Shown here piece by piece: positions 16,148-25,340 of a stretch of DNA of 64,000 nucleotides. The position numbers and the translations under genes are program-made. The first letter of the stretch is position 1; every line of letters starts with the position of its first letter. The DNA is from JAAFHI01 sp039793685. Lineage in GTDB: Bacteria; Acidobacteriota; Blastocatellia; Chloracidobacteriales; Chloracidobacteriaceae. Under the pieces are notes generated by a model. That model searched no databases. It was not told the origin of the DNA and saw only the letters and a list, made by a program, of their open reading frames with translations. The stretch lies in assembly GCA_039793685.1 (NCBI GenBank), contig JBDRAL010000051.1:1-64000 (forward strand), in the 5' to 3' direction.

Positions 16148-18688
16148 ATGCACGAAAAGTATCAACCCCAGGTTGTCGAGGAAAAATGGCAGGCCAACTG
16201 GGCCGCGAATCAGACCTTTCGGGTCGAAACCGACCCGACCCGCGAAAAATTCTACGCCCTTGAAATGCTTCCCTACCCGTCGGGAAAAATTCATATCGGA
16301 CACGTCCGTAACTATTCCATCGGCGACGCTTACGCGTGGTACAAACGTTTGCGCGGCTTCAACGTCCTGCACCCGATGGGGTGGGACGCCTTCGGCATGC
16401 CCGCCGAAAACGCCGCCATCAAGAACAACGCCCGCCCCGACGACTGGACGCTGAGCAACATCGCCGCCATGCGCGCGCAACTCCAGCGGATGGGCTTCAG
16501 CTATGACTGGTCGCGCGAGGTGGCGTCGTGTACGCCGGAGTACTACCGGTGGAATCAATGGATTTTCATCCAGTTGTTCAAAAAGGGCCTGCTCTACCGC
16601 AAGAAAGCCGTGGTCAACTGGTGTCCCGACTGCAATACAAGCCTCGCTAACGAACAGGCGGAAGGCGGTTTCTGCTGGCGACACGCCACGACGCCCGTCG
16701 AGCAGCGCGAACTGGAACAGTGGTTCGTCAAAATGACCAATTACTGCGAGGAATTGCTGGCCGGAATCAACGGCGAACTGCGCGACGGCTGGGTTGGCCA
16801 CGTTTTGAAACGCCAACAGGACTGGATCGGCCGCAGCGACGGGGCGTTTGTCGATTTCGAAGTGGCGGGGAGTCCGGAAGTCAAAATCCGGGTTTTCACC
16901 ACGCGCGTCGACACCATTTTCGGCGCGAACGCAATCATCATCGCCCCGGAGCATCCAATCCTGAAAACTTTGTTATCGGATGCTCCAAACAAAAAAGAAG
17001 TCGAAGCCTTCGCCGAAAAGCTGGCCGCGATGACCCCGCGCGAACGGACCGAATCAAAGGAAAAGGAAGGCGTCCCGACCGGACTGTTCGCCGTTAACCC
17101 CTTCAATGGCGAGGAGTTGCCGATCTGGACGGCAAACTTCGTGCTGGCCAACTACGGCACCGGCGCGCTGATGAGCGTCCCCGCCCACGACGAACGGGAT
17201 TACGAATTCTCCCGCAAATACAAATTGCCCATCCGCCGTGTCATTTTCGGCGACATCGAGGATGACGGCAATTCGACGCTCAAATTCAATGAACTTCCCT
17301 ATCTGGATTACGGCATGCTCGGCCCGCACTGTGGCGACTATACCGGGATGACCTCCGAAAAGGCCCGGCAGGCGCTGGCGGAGTTCGCAAAAGATAAGGG
17401 ATTTGGCGAATCGAACGTGGTCTACCGCATTCGCGACTGGGGCATTTCCCGCCAGCGCGCGTGGGGAACGCCCATTCCGATGATCCACTGCCCGGCCTGC
17501 GGGACGATTTCCCCGGAAAAAGAGGAAAATCTGCCGGTCGAACTGCCGAAGGACCTCGATTTTTCCATCGGCGCGCCGCTCGCCAATCACGCCGGTTTCC
17601 ACGCGGGCGTCGTCTGCCCCGCCTGCGGCGCGGACGCCCGTCGCGACACCGACACGATGGACACCTTCGTGGATTCCAACTGGTACTACTTCCGCTACAC
17701 CGACCCCAAAAACACGGATTTGCCGTTCGATCCGGAGGTCGTGAAGTACTGGATGCCGGTCGATTTCTACATCGGCGGCGACGAACACGCCGTCATGCAC
17801 CTCATCTATACCCGCGCGTGGTCGATGATGATGCGCGACATCGGCCTGAACCATTTCGGCGAACCGGTCAAACGCCTGATGACGCAGGGGATGGTCATTC
17901 TCGACGGTCGAAAAATGTCCAAATCAGAAGGCCATTTTGTCGATCCGGACGAAATGATCGCGCGATACGGCGCGGACGCCACCCGCCTGTCAATTTTGTT
18001 TGCCGCGCCGGTTGACCGGGAAGTAGATTGGAAACGAGTCAAAGATGAAAACGGATTTAACGAGTACCCTGCCGCCGAGGGTGCTTTGCGCTTTTTGGCC
18101 CGTGTCTGGCGGCTCGCCCACAAGTGGCGCGAACGTTGTTTGACCGTCGGTGATTCCCAACCCGTTGAATTCAGTGAAGTTCAGGCCGCCGCCCGCCGCG
18201 GGACGCACCGCGGACTGAAACGGACGACCGAAGCCTTCGAAGACGGCCTGCGGTTGAACGTCGCCGTCGCCGCCTGCATGGAAACGACCAACGCGCTCTA
18301 TGAATTCGATGGAACGATTTCCGGCGAAGGCTCGGCAACCGATGCGTTCGTGATGCGCGAGGGGCTGACCGCCCTGACCCTGATGCTCGCGCCGCTGACG
18401 CCGCACATCGCGGAAGAACTCTGGGCCGAACTCGGTCACGCGGAATCGGTTTCGAAGGCGACCTGGATGGCCTTCGATGAAAAGCTGGCCGCCGACGCGC
18501 AACTGGAAATCCCGGTGCAGGTCAACGGGAAACTGCGCGGCAAATTGCTGGTCGCCCCGGACATCGCCGAAGAAGATCTGAAAACGGCGGCGTTCGCGGA
18601 CGAAAAGGTCAAACCGTTCACCGACGGCAAGGACGTCGTCAAGGTCATCGTCGTCCCGAAGCGGCTGGTGAATATCGTCGTGAAGTAG
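16148..18688 (+). CDS. leuS: Leucyl-tRNA synthetase
   Basis: Charges tRNA-Leu. The start at 16148 (MHEKYQPQVVEEKWQ) gives 846 residues, the usual length; the in-frame extension upstream is not conserved sequence. HIGH is seen in KIHIGHVRN and KMSKS in GRKMSKSEGHF. The CP1 editing domain lies between (residues ~220-420). GMPAENAAIKNN and WCPDCNTSLANEQ are class Ia LeuRS features. GGTGAG precedes the ATG. The TAG stop abuts a family D heptamer element. Confidence 0.97.
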   Translation: MHEKYQPQVVEEKWQANWAANQTFRVETDPTREKFYALEMLPYPSGKIHIGHVRNYSIGDAYAWYKRLRGFNVLHPMGWDAFGMPAENAAIKNNARPDDWTLSNIAAMRAQLQRMGFSYDWSREVASCTPEYYRWNQWIFIQLFKKGLLYRKKAVVNWCPDCNTSLANEQAEGGFCWRHATTPVEQRELEQWFVKMTNYCEELLAGINGELRDGWVGHVLKRQQDWIGRSDGAFVDFEVAGSPEVKIRVFTTRVDTIFGANAIIIAPEHPILKTLLSDAPNKKEVEAFAEKLAAMTPRERTESKEKEGVPTGLFAVNPFNGEELPIWTANFVLANYGTGALMSVPAHDERDYEFSRKYKLPIRRVIFGDIEDDGNSTLKFNELPYLDYGMLGPHCGDYTGMTSEKARQALAEFAKDKGFGESNVVYRIRDWGISRQRAWGTPIPMIHCPACGTISPEKEENLPVELPKDLDFSIGAPLANHAGFHAGVVCPACGADARRDTDTMDTFVDSNWYYFRYTDPKNTDLPFDPEVVKYWMPVDFYIGGDEHAVMHLIYTRAWSMMMRDIGLNHFGEPVKRLMTQGMVILDGRKMSKSEGHFVDPDEMIARYGADATRLSILFAAPVDREVDWKRVKDENGFNEYPAAEGALRFLARVWRLAHKWRERCLTVGDSQPVEFSEVQAAARRGTHRGLKRTTEAFEDGLRLNVAVAACMETTNALYEFDGTISGEGSATDAFVMREGLTALTLMLAPLTPHIAEELWAELGHAESVSKATWMAFDEKLAADAQLEIPVQVNGKLRGKLLVAPDIAEEDLKTAAFADEKVKPFTDGKDVVKVIVVPKRLVNIVVK

Positions 18689-18815
18689 GTGTCGGGTATC
18701 GGGTGTCGGGTTTAAGGTTCAAAACCACCCAAGGAAATCCGGAACTCCGCTTCACGTTGGAGTCCCGGATTTTTCCTGGATTTTTTCTGAAACCTGAAAC
18801 CCGACACCCGACACC
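18689..18815. repeat. Paired GTGTCGG heptamer arms (family D)
   Basis: Left arm: GTGTCGG, GTATCGG, GTGTCGG at 18689-18709, beginning at the base after the leuS TAG. Right arm: AACCTGA, AACCCGA, CACCCGA, CACC at 18791-18815, inverted. Only TTCCC separates the right arm from the bchC ATG, so bchC has no visible Shine-Dalgarno. Confidence 0.87.
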
Positions 18816-18820
18816 TTCCC

Positions 18821-19798
18821 ATGGACGCCATCATCATCCACGCCCCGAACGAGCTTTCCGTCGAAAGCCTTCCTCTCCCCGAACTGAAACCGACCTCGAT
18901 CCGGGTTCGGACCAAATTCACCTCAATCAGCGCCGGCACCGAGCGGATGACCATTGAAGGTCGCCTGCCCGGAATGCCGCAGCTTCAATTCCCGCTGATT
19001 CCCGGATATGAAAATGTCGGCGTCATTACCGAAGTCGGCGCGGAAGTCACCGAACTGAAGGTCGGCGACCGGGTGTTTCTGCCCGGAACCGTCGGTTACG
19101 ATGGATACTTCCCCGTTTTCGGCGGACAGGTTTCGGAATCGGTCAACGACTGGCACCGGGCGGTGAAGATTCCCGACGGACTGAGCGATGAAGTCGCCCT
19201 GCTGATTGCCCTCGGCGCGACCGCGCACCACGGCGTCGCCACCGTCATCAAGGGACGCGGCGCGGCGCTCGGCGAAAAACCGCTTTCGGACCTGAACATA
19301 CTGGTTCTCGGACAAGGCATCGTCGGACAGCTTGCCGCCCGGATGCTCACGCACTACGGCGCGCGAGTGTCCGTCGCCGACACCCAGCCGTTCCGGGTCG
19401 GACTTTCCGAGGCCGACAACTTCATCACCGTCGGCAACGACCCGCTTCATTCCATCCCGGCGAATGAATTCGACGTGGTTTTTGAAGCCTCCGGCAGCGA
19501 GGACGCCTTCGACGCGGGCGTCCACGGACTGAAAAAGCACGGGTTGCTGCTCGTTCTCGGGTTTTACGAAAAACTGTCAATCACCTTCGGCCCGGCGTTC
19601 ATCAAGGAAATCGAGTTGAAGATCGCGGGCGAATGGAACGCCGAGGATGTGGCCTTCACGACCGGTTTTCTCAAGGATCACGATTCCGACCTCGGACAAC
19701 TCATCACGCACCAATTGAGTGCAAGGAACCCCCAACGTGTTTATGATGTGGCCCTCAACGATCCCGAATGCCTGAAAATTGCCCTGACATGGAAATAG
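18821..19798 (+). CDS. bchC: BchC, 3-hydroxyethyl bacteriochlorophyllide a dehydrogenase
   Basis: Oxidises the 3-hydroxyethyl to the 3-acetyl group in bacteriochlorophyll a synthesis, using NAD+. 325 residues of the MDR fold. FTSISAGTERMTIEGRLPG, FPLIPGYENVG and VGDRVFLPG are BchC-like; LVLGQGIVGQLAARML is the Rossmann loop. It is followed without a gap by a zinc-ribbon membrane gene and bchZ, so at least part of the late bacteriochlorophyll pathway is cotranscribed. bchX and bchY, which often join bchC and bchZ in other phototrophs, are not in the window. Confidence 0.93.
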   Translation: MDAIIIHAPNELSVESLPLPELKPTSIRVRTKFTSISAGTERMTIEGRLPGMPQLQFPLIPGYENVGVITEVGAEVTELKVGDRVFLPGTVGYDGYFPVFGGQVSESVNDWHRAVKIPDGLSDEVALLIALGATAHHGVATVIKGRGAALGEKPLSDLNILVLGQGIVGQLAARMLTHYGARVSVADTQPFRVGLSEADNFITVGNDPLHSIPANEFDVVFEASGSEDAFDAGVHGLKKHGLLLVLGFYEKLSITFGPAFIKEIELKIAGEWNAEDVAFTTGFLKDHDSDLGQLITHQLSARNPQRVYDVALNDPECLKIALTWK

Positions 19799-19806
19799 GA
19801 GGTCAC

Positions 19807-20340
19807 ATGCAAGAACTCGAAGGTTCGCCGTTTCCGAGAATCAAAACCTGCAAAAGCTGCCGGGAAACGATCCACTTTGACGCGGTCAAATGTCCGAAGT
19901 GCCAGGCGTTCCAAGTCTGGTGGAAAAATCCTCAGTACATCAGCCTTCTTTTTATTCCCCTACCGCTTCTGTTCTTTTTTTTCATTCCCAATTCTCCCTT
20001 TCGGGAAAAGCCGAAATTCGAGAATTTCCGCTCCAAGATTTCCGTGACCGATTCCCAGTTTTTCTTTTCAAGGGATAACGGGAACGTTGAAATCACCTCA
20101 TTGGTGAAAATCAAAAATGACTCGCCGCACAAATGGGAGCATCCCACGATTGAAGTTCAATACTTCAATGCGGACGGAAAGCTGATCGACACCCAGTCCG
20201 ACAAGGACTTCAGTTCGGTTCTTGTTCCCGGAACGGAGCAGGCGTTTCGCTTCAGAACAAAACCAGCCAAACCGGAAACGGAATACGCCAGTCAGAAGAT
20301 CTTCATCCGAAGCGCTGAAGCACCAATTTTTTCCGATTAA
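19807..20340 (+). CDS. Zinc-ribbon, single-pass membrane protein between bchC and bchZ
   Basis: 177 residues with a strong AGGAGG at 19796-19801, overlapping the bchC stop. A CKSCR...CPKCQ ribbon at residues ~17-38 is followed by one membrane segment at ~50-68 (LLFIPLPLLFFFFIP), and then an extracytoplasmic domain of ~105 residues with beta-rich character (NVEITSLVKIKNDSPHKWE), reminiscent of FxLYD/DUF3426 domains. No bch function is known for such a protein. Its tight placement in a pigment operon suggests a link to the membrane or reductase complex, but this is an inference. Confidence 0.75.
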   Translation: MQELEGSPFPRIKTCKSCRETIHFDAVKCPKCQAFQVWWKNPQYISLLFIPLPLLFFFFIPNSPFREKPKFENFRSKISVTDSQFFFSRDNGNVEITSLVKIKNDSPHKWEHPTIEVQYFNADGKLIDTQSDKDFSSVLVPGTEQAFRFRTKPAKPETEYASQKIFIRSAEAPIFSD

Positions 20341-20360
20341 CGCAGAAAAGAGAAAAAGCA

Positions 20361-21932
20361 ATGCAACTGAGCCGGGAAGTTGAAACCCTTGCGGAAAATG
20401 CGCTTCGCGCCGGATTGCACCTCAACGTCAAGCAGGACGTGGAAACCAGCAACGCCTTTTGGGGCGCGCTGTTTACTTTCGCCTGTCTGCCCGACCTGAA
20501 GGTGGTCATCAACGGGCCGGTCGGTTGTTACACCTTGCCGATCACCTCAATTCTCAACTACACGGATACGATTCCGAACCTTCCGAACGTGACTTCGACG
20601 GATTTCACGGAGCGCGAAGTCACCCTCGACGGGACAAATCCGATTCTCCGGGCCACGCTCGACGGACGATCCAAAACCAAGGGCGGCAAACTCGGCGCGA
20701 CTATCGTCCTGACCACGCAGGAAAGCGAACTCATCAGCACCGACGGATTTGAGTCGGGCGATGCCTCAGAGTCTCAGGTCGGACAGTTCAACAGCCGCGC
20801 GCTCGACGATGACGAATGGCGCGGACGCGACGCCGCTCTCCTTTATTTCTATGAAAACCGGGAATGGCTCGTCTCGGCTTCGGGCTACGACTTCGGCGAA
20901 CTCCGCGCCGCCTCCGCCGCGAAAAAGACGAAGCCACGGGTTACGATCATCGGGCCGACCTACGGGTGCTTTAACGGATATTCGGATGTCGCTGAAATCA
21001 AACGACTTGTGACCGGAATCGGGGGCGAGGTCCACTGCGTGATGCCGCTCGAAATGACGGTCAAGGATCTGGCGACCTTCGACGACACTGACCTTTGCAT
21101 CGTGATGTACCGCGAGTTCGGCGCGGAACTCGCCTCCAGCATCGGCAAACCGTTTTTGTACGCGCCGTTCGGAATTGGCGAAACCACCAGTTTTCTCAAT
21201 GAATTGGGCAAATTTCTCGGCCTTGAAGCCGAAACGAAGGCGTTCATCGCCGCCGAGAAGAAAACCACGCTGAAAAGTTTCTGGGATTTGTGGCGCAGCC
21301 CGCACCAGGACTTTTTCGGGACGGCCAGTTTCGGCGTTGTCGCGGGCGAGACCTACGCGATGGGGCTGCTGTCGGTGCTTCAGGGTGAATTCGGATTGCG
21401 TCCGACGGTGGTCGCGTCCCGGCAGGCGAAACGCGGACCGTATGCCTTCAGCAATATCGACGTCCGCCAGACGCTGATTGAAAACCCGCCGATGGTGCTG
21501 TTCGGCTCGATTAACGAGAAGATCTACATTAGCGAACTGGAACTGCTGACCGGCTACATTCCCGCCTCGTTTCCCGGTCCGGTCGTACGCCGGGCGACCG
21601 GCACGCCGTTCATGGGCTACGCCGGAGTCGTGTATCTCGCCCAGGAGATCAGCAATTTTCTTTTCGAGCTGCTGTTCCGCCACCTGCCCGTCGAGGGACT
21701 CGAACGCAAGCAGGGTCAGGACATCATGGCGAAGCTCCCCGACGCCGAGATCACCTGGGCGCAGGAAGCGCTCGACCGTATGGAAGTCGTTTTAAAGAAG
21801 GTTCCATTCTTCGTCCGGATTTCCGCGAGCAAGAAACTCCGCATCGAAGCCGAAAAGGAAGCCCTGCAACGCAGCGCCCGCGAAGTCACCGCCGACATCA
21901 TCGACGACGTTGCGCGGCGGTTCGCGAGGTGA
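20361..21932 (+). CDS. bchZ: Chlorophyllide a reductase subunit Z
   Basis: Catalytic-component subunit of the nitrogenase-like chlorophyllide a reductase (BchXYZ), which reduces ring B to make bacteriochlorophyllide. 523 residues. INGPVGCYTLPITSILNYTDTIP contains the [4Fe-4S] ligand Cys56, and NLPNVTSTDFTEREVTLDG is typical of BchZ. A family-like central domain (IIGPTYGCFNGYSDVAEIKRL) and a C-terminal helical tail follow. BchX and BchY are required partners and must be encoded elsewhere. Confidence 0.93.
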   Translation: MQLSREVETLAENALRAGLHLNVKQDVETSNAFWGALFTFACLPDLKVVINGPVGCYTLPITSILNYTDTIPNLPNVTSTDFTEREVTLDGTNPILRATLDGRSKTKGGKLGATIVLTTQESELISTDGFESGDASESQVGQFNSRALDDDEWRGRDAALLYFYENREWLVSASGYDFGELRAASAAKKTKPRVTIIGPTYGCFNGYSDVAEIKRLVTGIGGEVHCVMPLEMTVKDLATFDDTDLCIVMYREFGAELASSIGKPFLYAPFGIGETTSFLNELGKFLGLEAETKAFIAAEKKTTLKSFWDLWRSPHQDFFGTASFGVVAGETYAMGLLSVLQGEFGLRPTVVASRQAKRGPYAFSNIDVRQTLIENPPMVLFGSINEKIYISELELLTGYIPASFPGPVVRRATGTPFMGYAGVVYLAQEISNFLFELLFRHLPVEGLERKQGQDIMAKLPDAEITWAQEALDRMEVVLKKVPFFVRISASKKLRIEAEKEALQRSAREVTADIIDDVARRFAR

Positions 21933-21959
21933 TGTCCATGGACTCAGGAGAAAATTTGG

Positions 21960-22559
21960 ATGTTTTTTGAAGGACCGATTTTCATACGCCCTGAACTTCA
22001 TCGAATTCGGGGAAAAATCGAAAGGGCCGAGCCTCAGGTTCTTGGCCTTTTTAACCTTCTTTCAGCAGAACGAATCTGTGAACCATGCCGGATGTTTGAT
22101 CTTCTTTTTGAGGACCCCATTCCAACCTATTTTGAAGGCCTTGAGGTTCTATTTGAACCCCATGCCAAAAACACCTTCGACTTCGAAATTCTTGAACCCC
22201 TTCTGGAAAATCTGAATGGTGAAACTCCCGACTCACAGGAATTTGGTGACAGCCTCTCGGGTCAGGTTCGGGCTGCAATTGAAACTCTGGTTTGTGCCAT
22301 TGAAGGTTTGAAATCCAACCCTGTCCAAAAAGGAATTGAGAGTTCGGATTTTCTCGTTTACGCCGTGGATTGTTTTATTTCCTCAACCAGTGGCGACTCA
22401 ATTCTCCAGGAAAAGCTCAATTCAAACCCTCTTCTTGAAAGAGAGTTAAACTGGCAAATGACCCTGCTTGATAAGGTTCAAACCATTCAAATTCCGAAGG
22501 ATTTGAACCTTTTAAGATGGGAGAACCGGAACTATCTGATCCCTGCGGCCTTTATTTAA
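21960..22559 (+). CDS. Hypothetical protein downstream of bchZ
   Basis: 199 acidic residues, with AGGAG ~10 bases before the ATG at 21960, 27 bases after bchZ. The sequence is Leu/Glu-rich and helical (CEPCRMFDLLFEDPIPTYF, VRAAIETLVCAIEGLKS). No family is identified. There is no signal peptide or membrane segment. It may be a bystander or a small soluble protein cotranscribed with bchZ. Confidence 0.6.
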   Translation: MFFEGPIFIRPELHRIRGKIERAEPQVLGLFNLLSAERICEPCRMFDLLFEDPIPTYFEGLEVLFEPHAKNTFDFEILEPLLENLNGETPDSQEFGDSLSGQVRAAIETLVCAIEGLKSNPVQKGIESSDFLVYAVDCFISSTSGDSILQEKLNSNPLLERELNWQMTLLDKVQTIQIPKDLNLLRWENRNYLIPAAFI

Positions 22560-22589
22560 AAATTGACAAAATCAGCCTTTTTCGAAGCT

Positions 22590-23291
22590 TTAGAATTTCC
22601 GCCCGAACACATCCCGTAAAATGCTGGTCACCCGCGCCGCCGGGTTCTTGCGGATTTTCTTTTCTTCCTCGCCCATCACGTAAAACAGGCCGAACAGGGC
22701 GCCGTCCACGACATACCCGTCGATATCGAACCTTTGCTTGTTGGCGAACGGGATGGTTTGGTAGCGGTCCACCAGCTCGCGAAATTGTTTTGTCGCGCCG
22801 ACCTCGCTCATTGATTTCTCGACAATCGGACGAAATTCCCGAGCGAGTGATGCCGAGGTTTTTTCCTTGAAAAATTCGGTCGCGGCCGTGTCGCCCCCGG
22901 TCAGAATCCGCCGGACATCGTTAAAAGTCATTCCCCGAATCGCGTCGAGAAAAATGTTTTTGGCTTTCGGCGCTGCCTTTTCGGCGGCGCGGTTCATTCC
23001 GAGGACGAATTCGTCGATTTTTGGACCATATCCAACCGCCCGCAGGCCCGTTTCGAGGTACTTCAACTTTTTGGGCATCAGAATCTTGATCGCCTGATTT
23101 CGGAAATACCCGTCGAGCCGGCCGGTGCGGGAAACCGCGTTTCCGGTCGCCACGTTCAAGGCTTCTTTCAGTCCCTGCCCGATCCGGGCATCGCTCAATC
23201 CGCCGAGTTGGCTCGCATTGGTGGTGGGTCCAAAAGGCGCGAGCGTGGCAAAAATCAGCAGCAGAAAAACCGCCGTCACGTTTCTTTTCAT
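22590..23291 (-). CDS. DUF4197 secreted protein
   Basis: About 233 residues. The start at 23291 has an AGGAGG box and begins a signal peptide (MKRNVTAVFLLLIFATLAPFG). The mature region, LSDARIGQGLKEALNVATGNAV through GLFYVMGEEEKKIRKNPAARV, matches the DUF4197 family of predicted periplasmic proteins. The function of that family is not known. Confidence 0.85.
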   Translation of the reverse strand: MKRNVTAVFLLLIFATLAPFGPTTNASQLGGLSDARIGQGLKEALNVATGNAVSRTGRLDGYFRNQAIKILMPKKLKYLETGLRAVGYGPKIDEFVLGMNRAAEKAAPKAKNIFLDAIRGMTFNDVRRILTGGDTAATEFFKEKTSASLAREFRPIVEKSMSEVGATKQFRELVDRYQTIPFANKQRFDIDGYVVDGALFGLFYVMGEEEKKIRKNPAARVTSILRDVFGRKF

Positions 23292-23372
23292 TTTTCCTCC
23301 TCGTTTTCCGTTCAATGAAAAAGGAGGCGCGAAAACCGCGCCTCCCGAGGTCCGTCCAGAATTTCGGGCGTC

Positions 23373-25007
23373 CTATTCGACTCCGGCGTAGGAGTGAAGC
23401 CCCGGCAGCAGGAAGCTGACGCCGAGGTAGGTGAAAATCACGAAGATGAACCCGATCACGGCGAAGTACGCCGAACTCCGGCCTTTCCAGCCGTGAACCA
23501 GTCGCGTGTGGAGATAGCCAGCGTAAGCCAGCCACGTCACGAGCGCCCAGGTTTCCTTCGGGTCCCAACTCCAGTATGTGCCCCAAGATTCGTTCGCCCA
23601 GACCGCGCCGGTGATGAGCATCATCGCCAGCATCGGGAAAACAACCGACACGGTTTTGTAAACCATGTCGTCCAGCGCGTTGAGACTCGGAAGGGCTTCG
23701 AGCAGGGGCTTTCCGCGATAGGCAAAAAGAACGGCAAACGCGGAACAGGCAATCAGCGTGATGATGATGGAAAGTTCGACCGGGTTGGATTCGAAGGTCA
23801 GCTTCAAACCGCTGGCGTTCTGGGAAAGCCAGGTGCTTCCCTGCATCGTCAGTTCCTGGGGCGACAGCGTCGTCGGGTCGATGTCCGACCGCTTCGCCAG
23901 CCACGCGCCGAACGCCTTGTGTTGCGCCGGGTTGATGTAATCGTTCACGTTGATGATGGATTTCATCTGGTAGAAGATCGCGCCGAACACCACGATCTGC
24001 GACAGTAAAGCACCGACCATCAACCGGTTGCCCCACATCCGGGCTTTTTCGTCATTCCGGAAGTAGTAATAGGCCAGCGCGGCGGCGGCGGCGAAATACA
24101 GCGCCACCCCAAGCTGCATCAGGTGGCCGACGCCCGGAAGCGTCGCGCGAAGCGAACCACCACCGGCGAGATTCAGCGGCGAACCCATCCAGCGCACGCC
24201 AAGCCCGTAAGCCCCGGCGGTCAGAATCTTGAAATCCCCCATGGTCACATAGGAAACCACGCCGAACATGGCGATCCAGAGGGCGACGCTTTCAATCCGT
24301 ACCTTGTCCTTTAATAAATAGAGGAGCGCGATGCCGAAACTCACCAGACACACGCCGTAGCTGATCGCGGCGATGCTGACGTGAATCGGACGCCAGTAGC
24401 TGCGGAGAATCGGCTGGAGCGTGTTGATGTCGTTTCCAAGGAAGAAAATGAGAATCAGGATGACCGAGGCAATCGGCATCACCATCCCGCCGAGAAAACG
24501 GAAATTCTCGCGGCTCGAAATGATGAGCGTCGCAAGAACGGCAAAACCGGTGAACGCCAGCCCGATGTCGTACAGGTTGTTGAGCGGAAACGTGTGCGAA
24601 ATCTTTTCCGACAGCGGATAGCTTGCCCACGCGGCGGCCAGCGCCGGCTGAAGTTTGGCGTGATCGACATACTCCACCCACCGGACGCCCCACGCGCCGT
24701 GGTTCATCACATAGCCGAAAGCCATCGTCCACAGGCCGATTTTCAGCATCAGGGCTTCCTTGCCCAGAAAGTAGGTGATGAAAATCGCCGTCGCGCTCAG
24801 ATACGCCAGAAGCGCGAGAACGGTCATATTGCCTTCCTTCAAAACATTCGGGGCGGCTCCATAGGCGCGGGCAATAATCAGCGTCAGGGCAATCGCCACC
24901 GGAACGATGTAAATCAGGCTGTTCCGCAGCGCGGACGGCGGCCCGGCAACCGCGCCTTTTCCGCTGACCGGAAGCGACGCCTGCAAATCAATGGAATTCG
25001 TGGACAT
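23373..25007 (-). CDS. ccsA: Cytochrome c biogenesis protein CcsA (system II)
   Basis: 544 residues with about 13-14 hydrophobic segments. The heme-handling WWD motif is present in the C-terminal part: WANESWGTYWSWDPKETWA. His residues needed for heme coordination flank it (YLHTRLVHGW). CcsA with CcsB/ResB exports heme and attaches it to apocytochromes c. The protein is longer than minimal CcsA (~300 residues), having extra N-terminal membrane helices like the ResC/CcsA type. No CcsB gene is in the window. Confidence 0.92.
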   Translation of the reverse strand: MSTNSIDLQASLPVSGKGAVAGPPSALRNSLIYIVPVAIALTLIIARAYGAAPNVLKEGNMTVLALLAYLSATAIFITYFLGKEALMLKIGLWTMAFGYVMNHGAWGVRWVEYVDHAKLQPALAAAWASYPLSEKISHTFPLNNLYDIGLAFTGFAVLATLIISSRENFRFLGGMVMPIASVILILIFFLGNDINTLQPILRSYWRPIHVSIAAISYGVCLVSFGIALLYLLKDKVRIESVALWIAMFGVVSYVTMGDFKILTAGAYGLGVRWMGSPLNLAGGGSLRATLPGVGHLMQLGVALYFAAAAALAYYYFRNDEKARMWGNRLMVGALLSQIVVFGAIFYQMKSIINVNDYINPAQHKAFGAWLAKRSDIDPTTLSPQELTMQGSTWLSQNASGLKLTFESNPVELSIIITLIACSAFAVLFAYRGKPLLEALPSLNALDDMVYKTVSVVFPMLAMMLITGAVWANESWGTYWSWDPKETWALVTWLAYAGYLHTRLVHGWKGRSSAYFAVIGFIFVIFTYLGVSFLLPGLHSYAGVE

Positions 25008-25170
25008 AGCGGATCCTTTGGGATTCGAATGAGAAGTATTGAATGTCCGAGGGGATGAGGTTCACGACAGCCCGGTTGCTCGTCGGTGCAAAGGATGGGC
25101 GCTGTCGGGAAAATCGTTCGAAATAATACTTTAGCCGGAAGATGGGGGGCAAGCGAACCGCCCTGTAAAA

Positions 25171-25337
25171 AGTCTGGAGTCGAGAGTCTGGAGTCTGGAG
25201 TCTGGAGTCTGGAGTCAAAACTTAAGACGAATTGGGATGGGTTTCCGGAAGTCAAAAAAATCGGACTCAAGACTTTCGACTCCAGACTCCAGACTTCTTT
25301 CTTGACTCCAGACTCTCGACTCCAGACTCCAGACTTT
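25171..25337. repeat. Paired AGTCTGG heptamer arms (family C, second copy)
   Basis: Left arm 25171-25215 has six units (AGTCTGG with one AGTCGAG). Right part 25264-25337 has inverted units in two blocks (GACTCCA, GACTCTC) ending CCAGACT plus T7. The minus-strand end reads CCAGACT plus T5, so both strands have a T-run. The element lies 3-5 bases from the helicase-nuclease stop at 25341. The remaining part of the 333-base gap (25008-25170) holds no gene; it must contain the ccsA promoter, but I see no clear box. Confidence 0.88.
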
Positions 25338-25340
25338 TTT

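Noticed and set aside
18821..21932. Complete bchCXYZ operon
   Set aside because: bchX and bchY sequences are absent; the gene between bchC and bchZ is a zinc-ribbon membrane protein, not a reductase subunit.
25171..25337. Possible CRISPR array
   Set aside because: Repeat units are 7 bases, contiguous and inverted in pairs, with no spacers and no cas genes.
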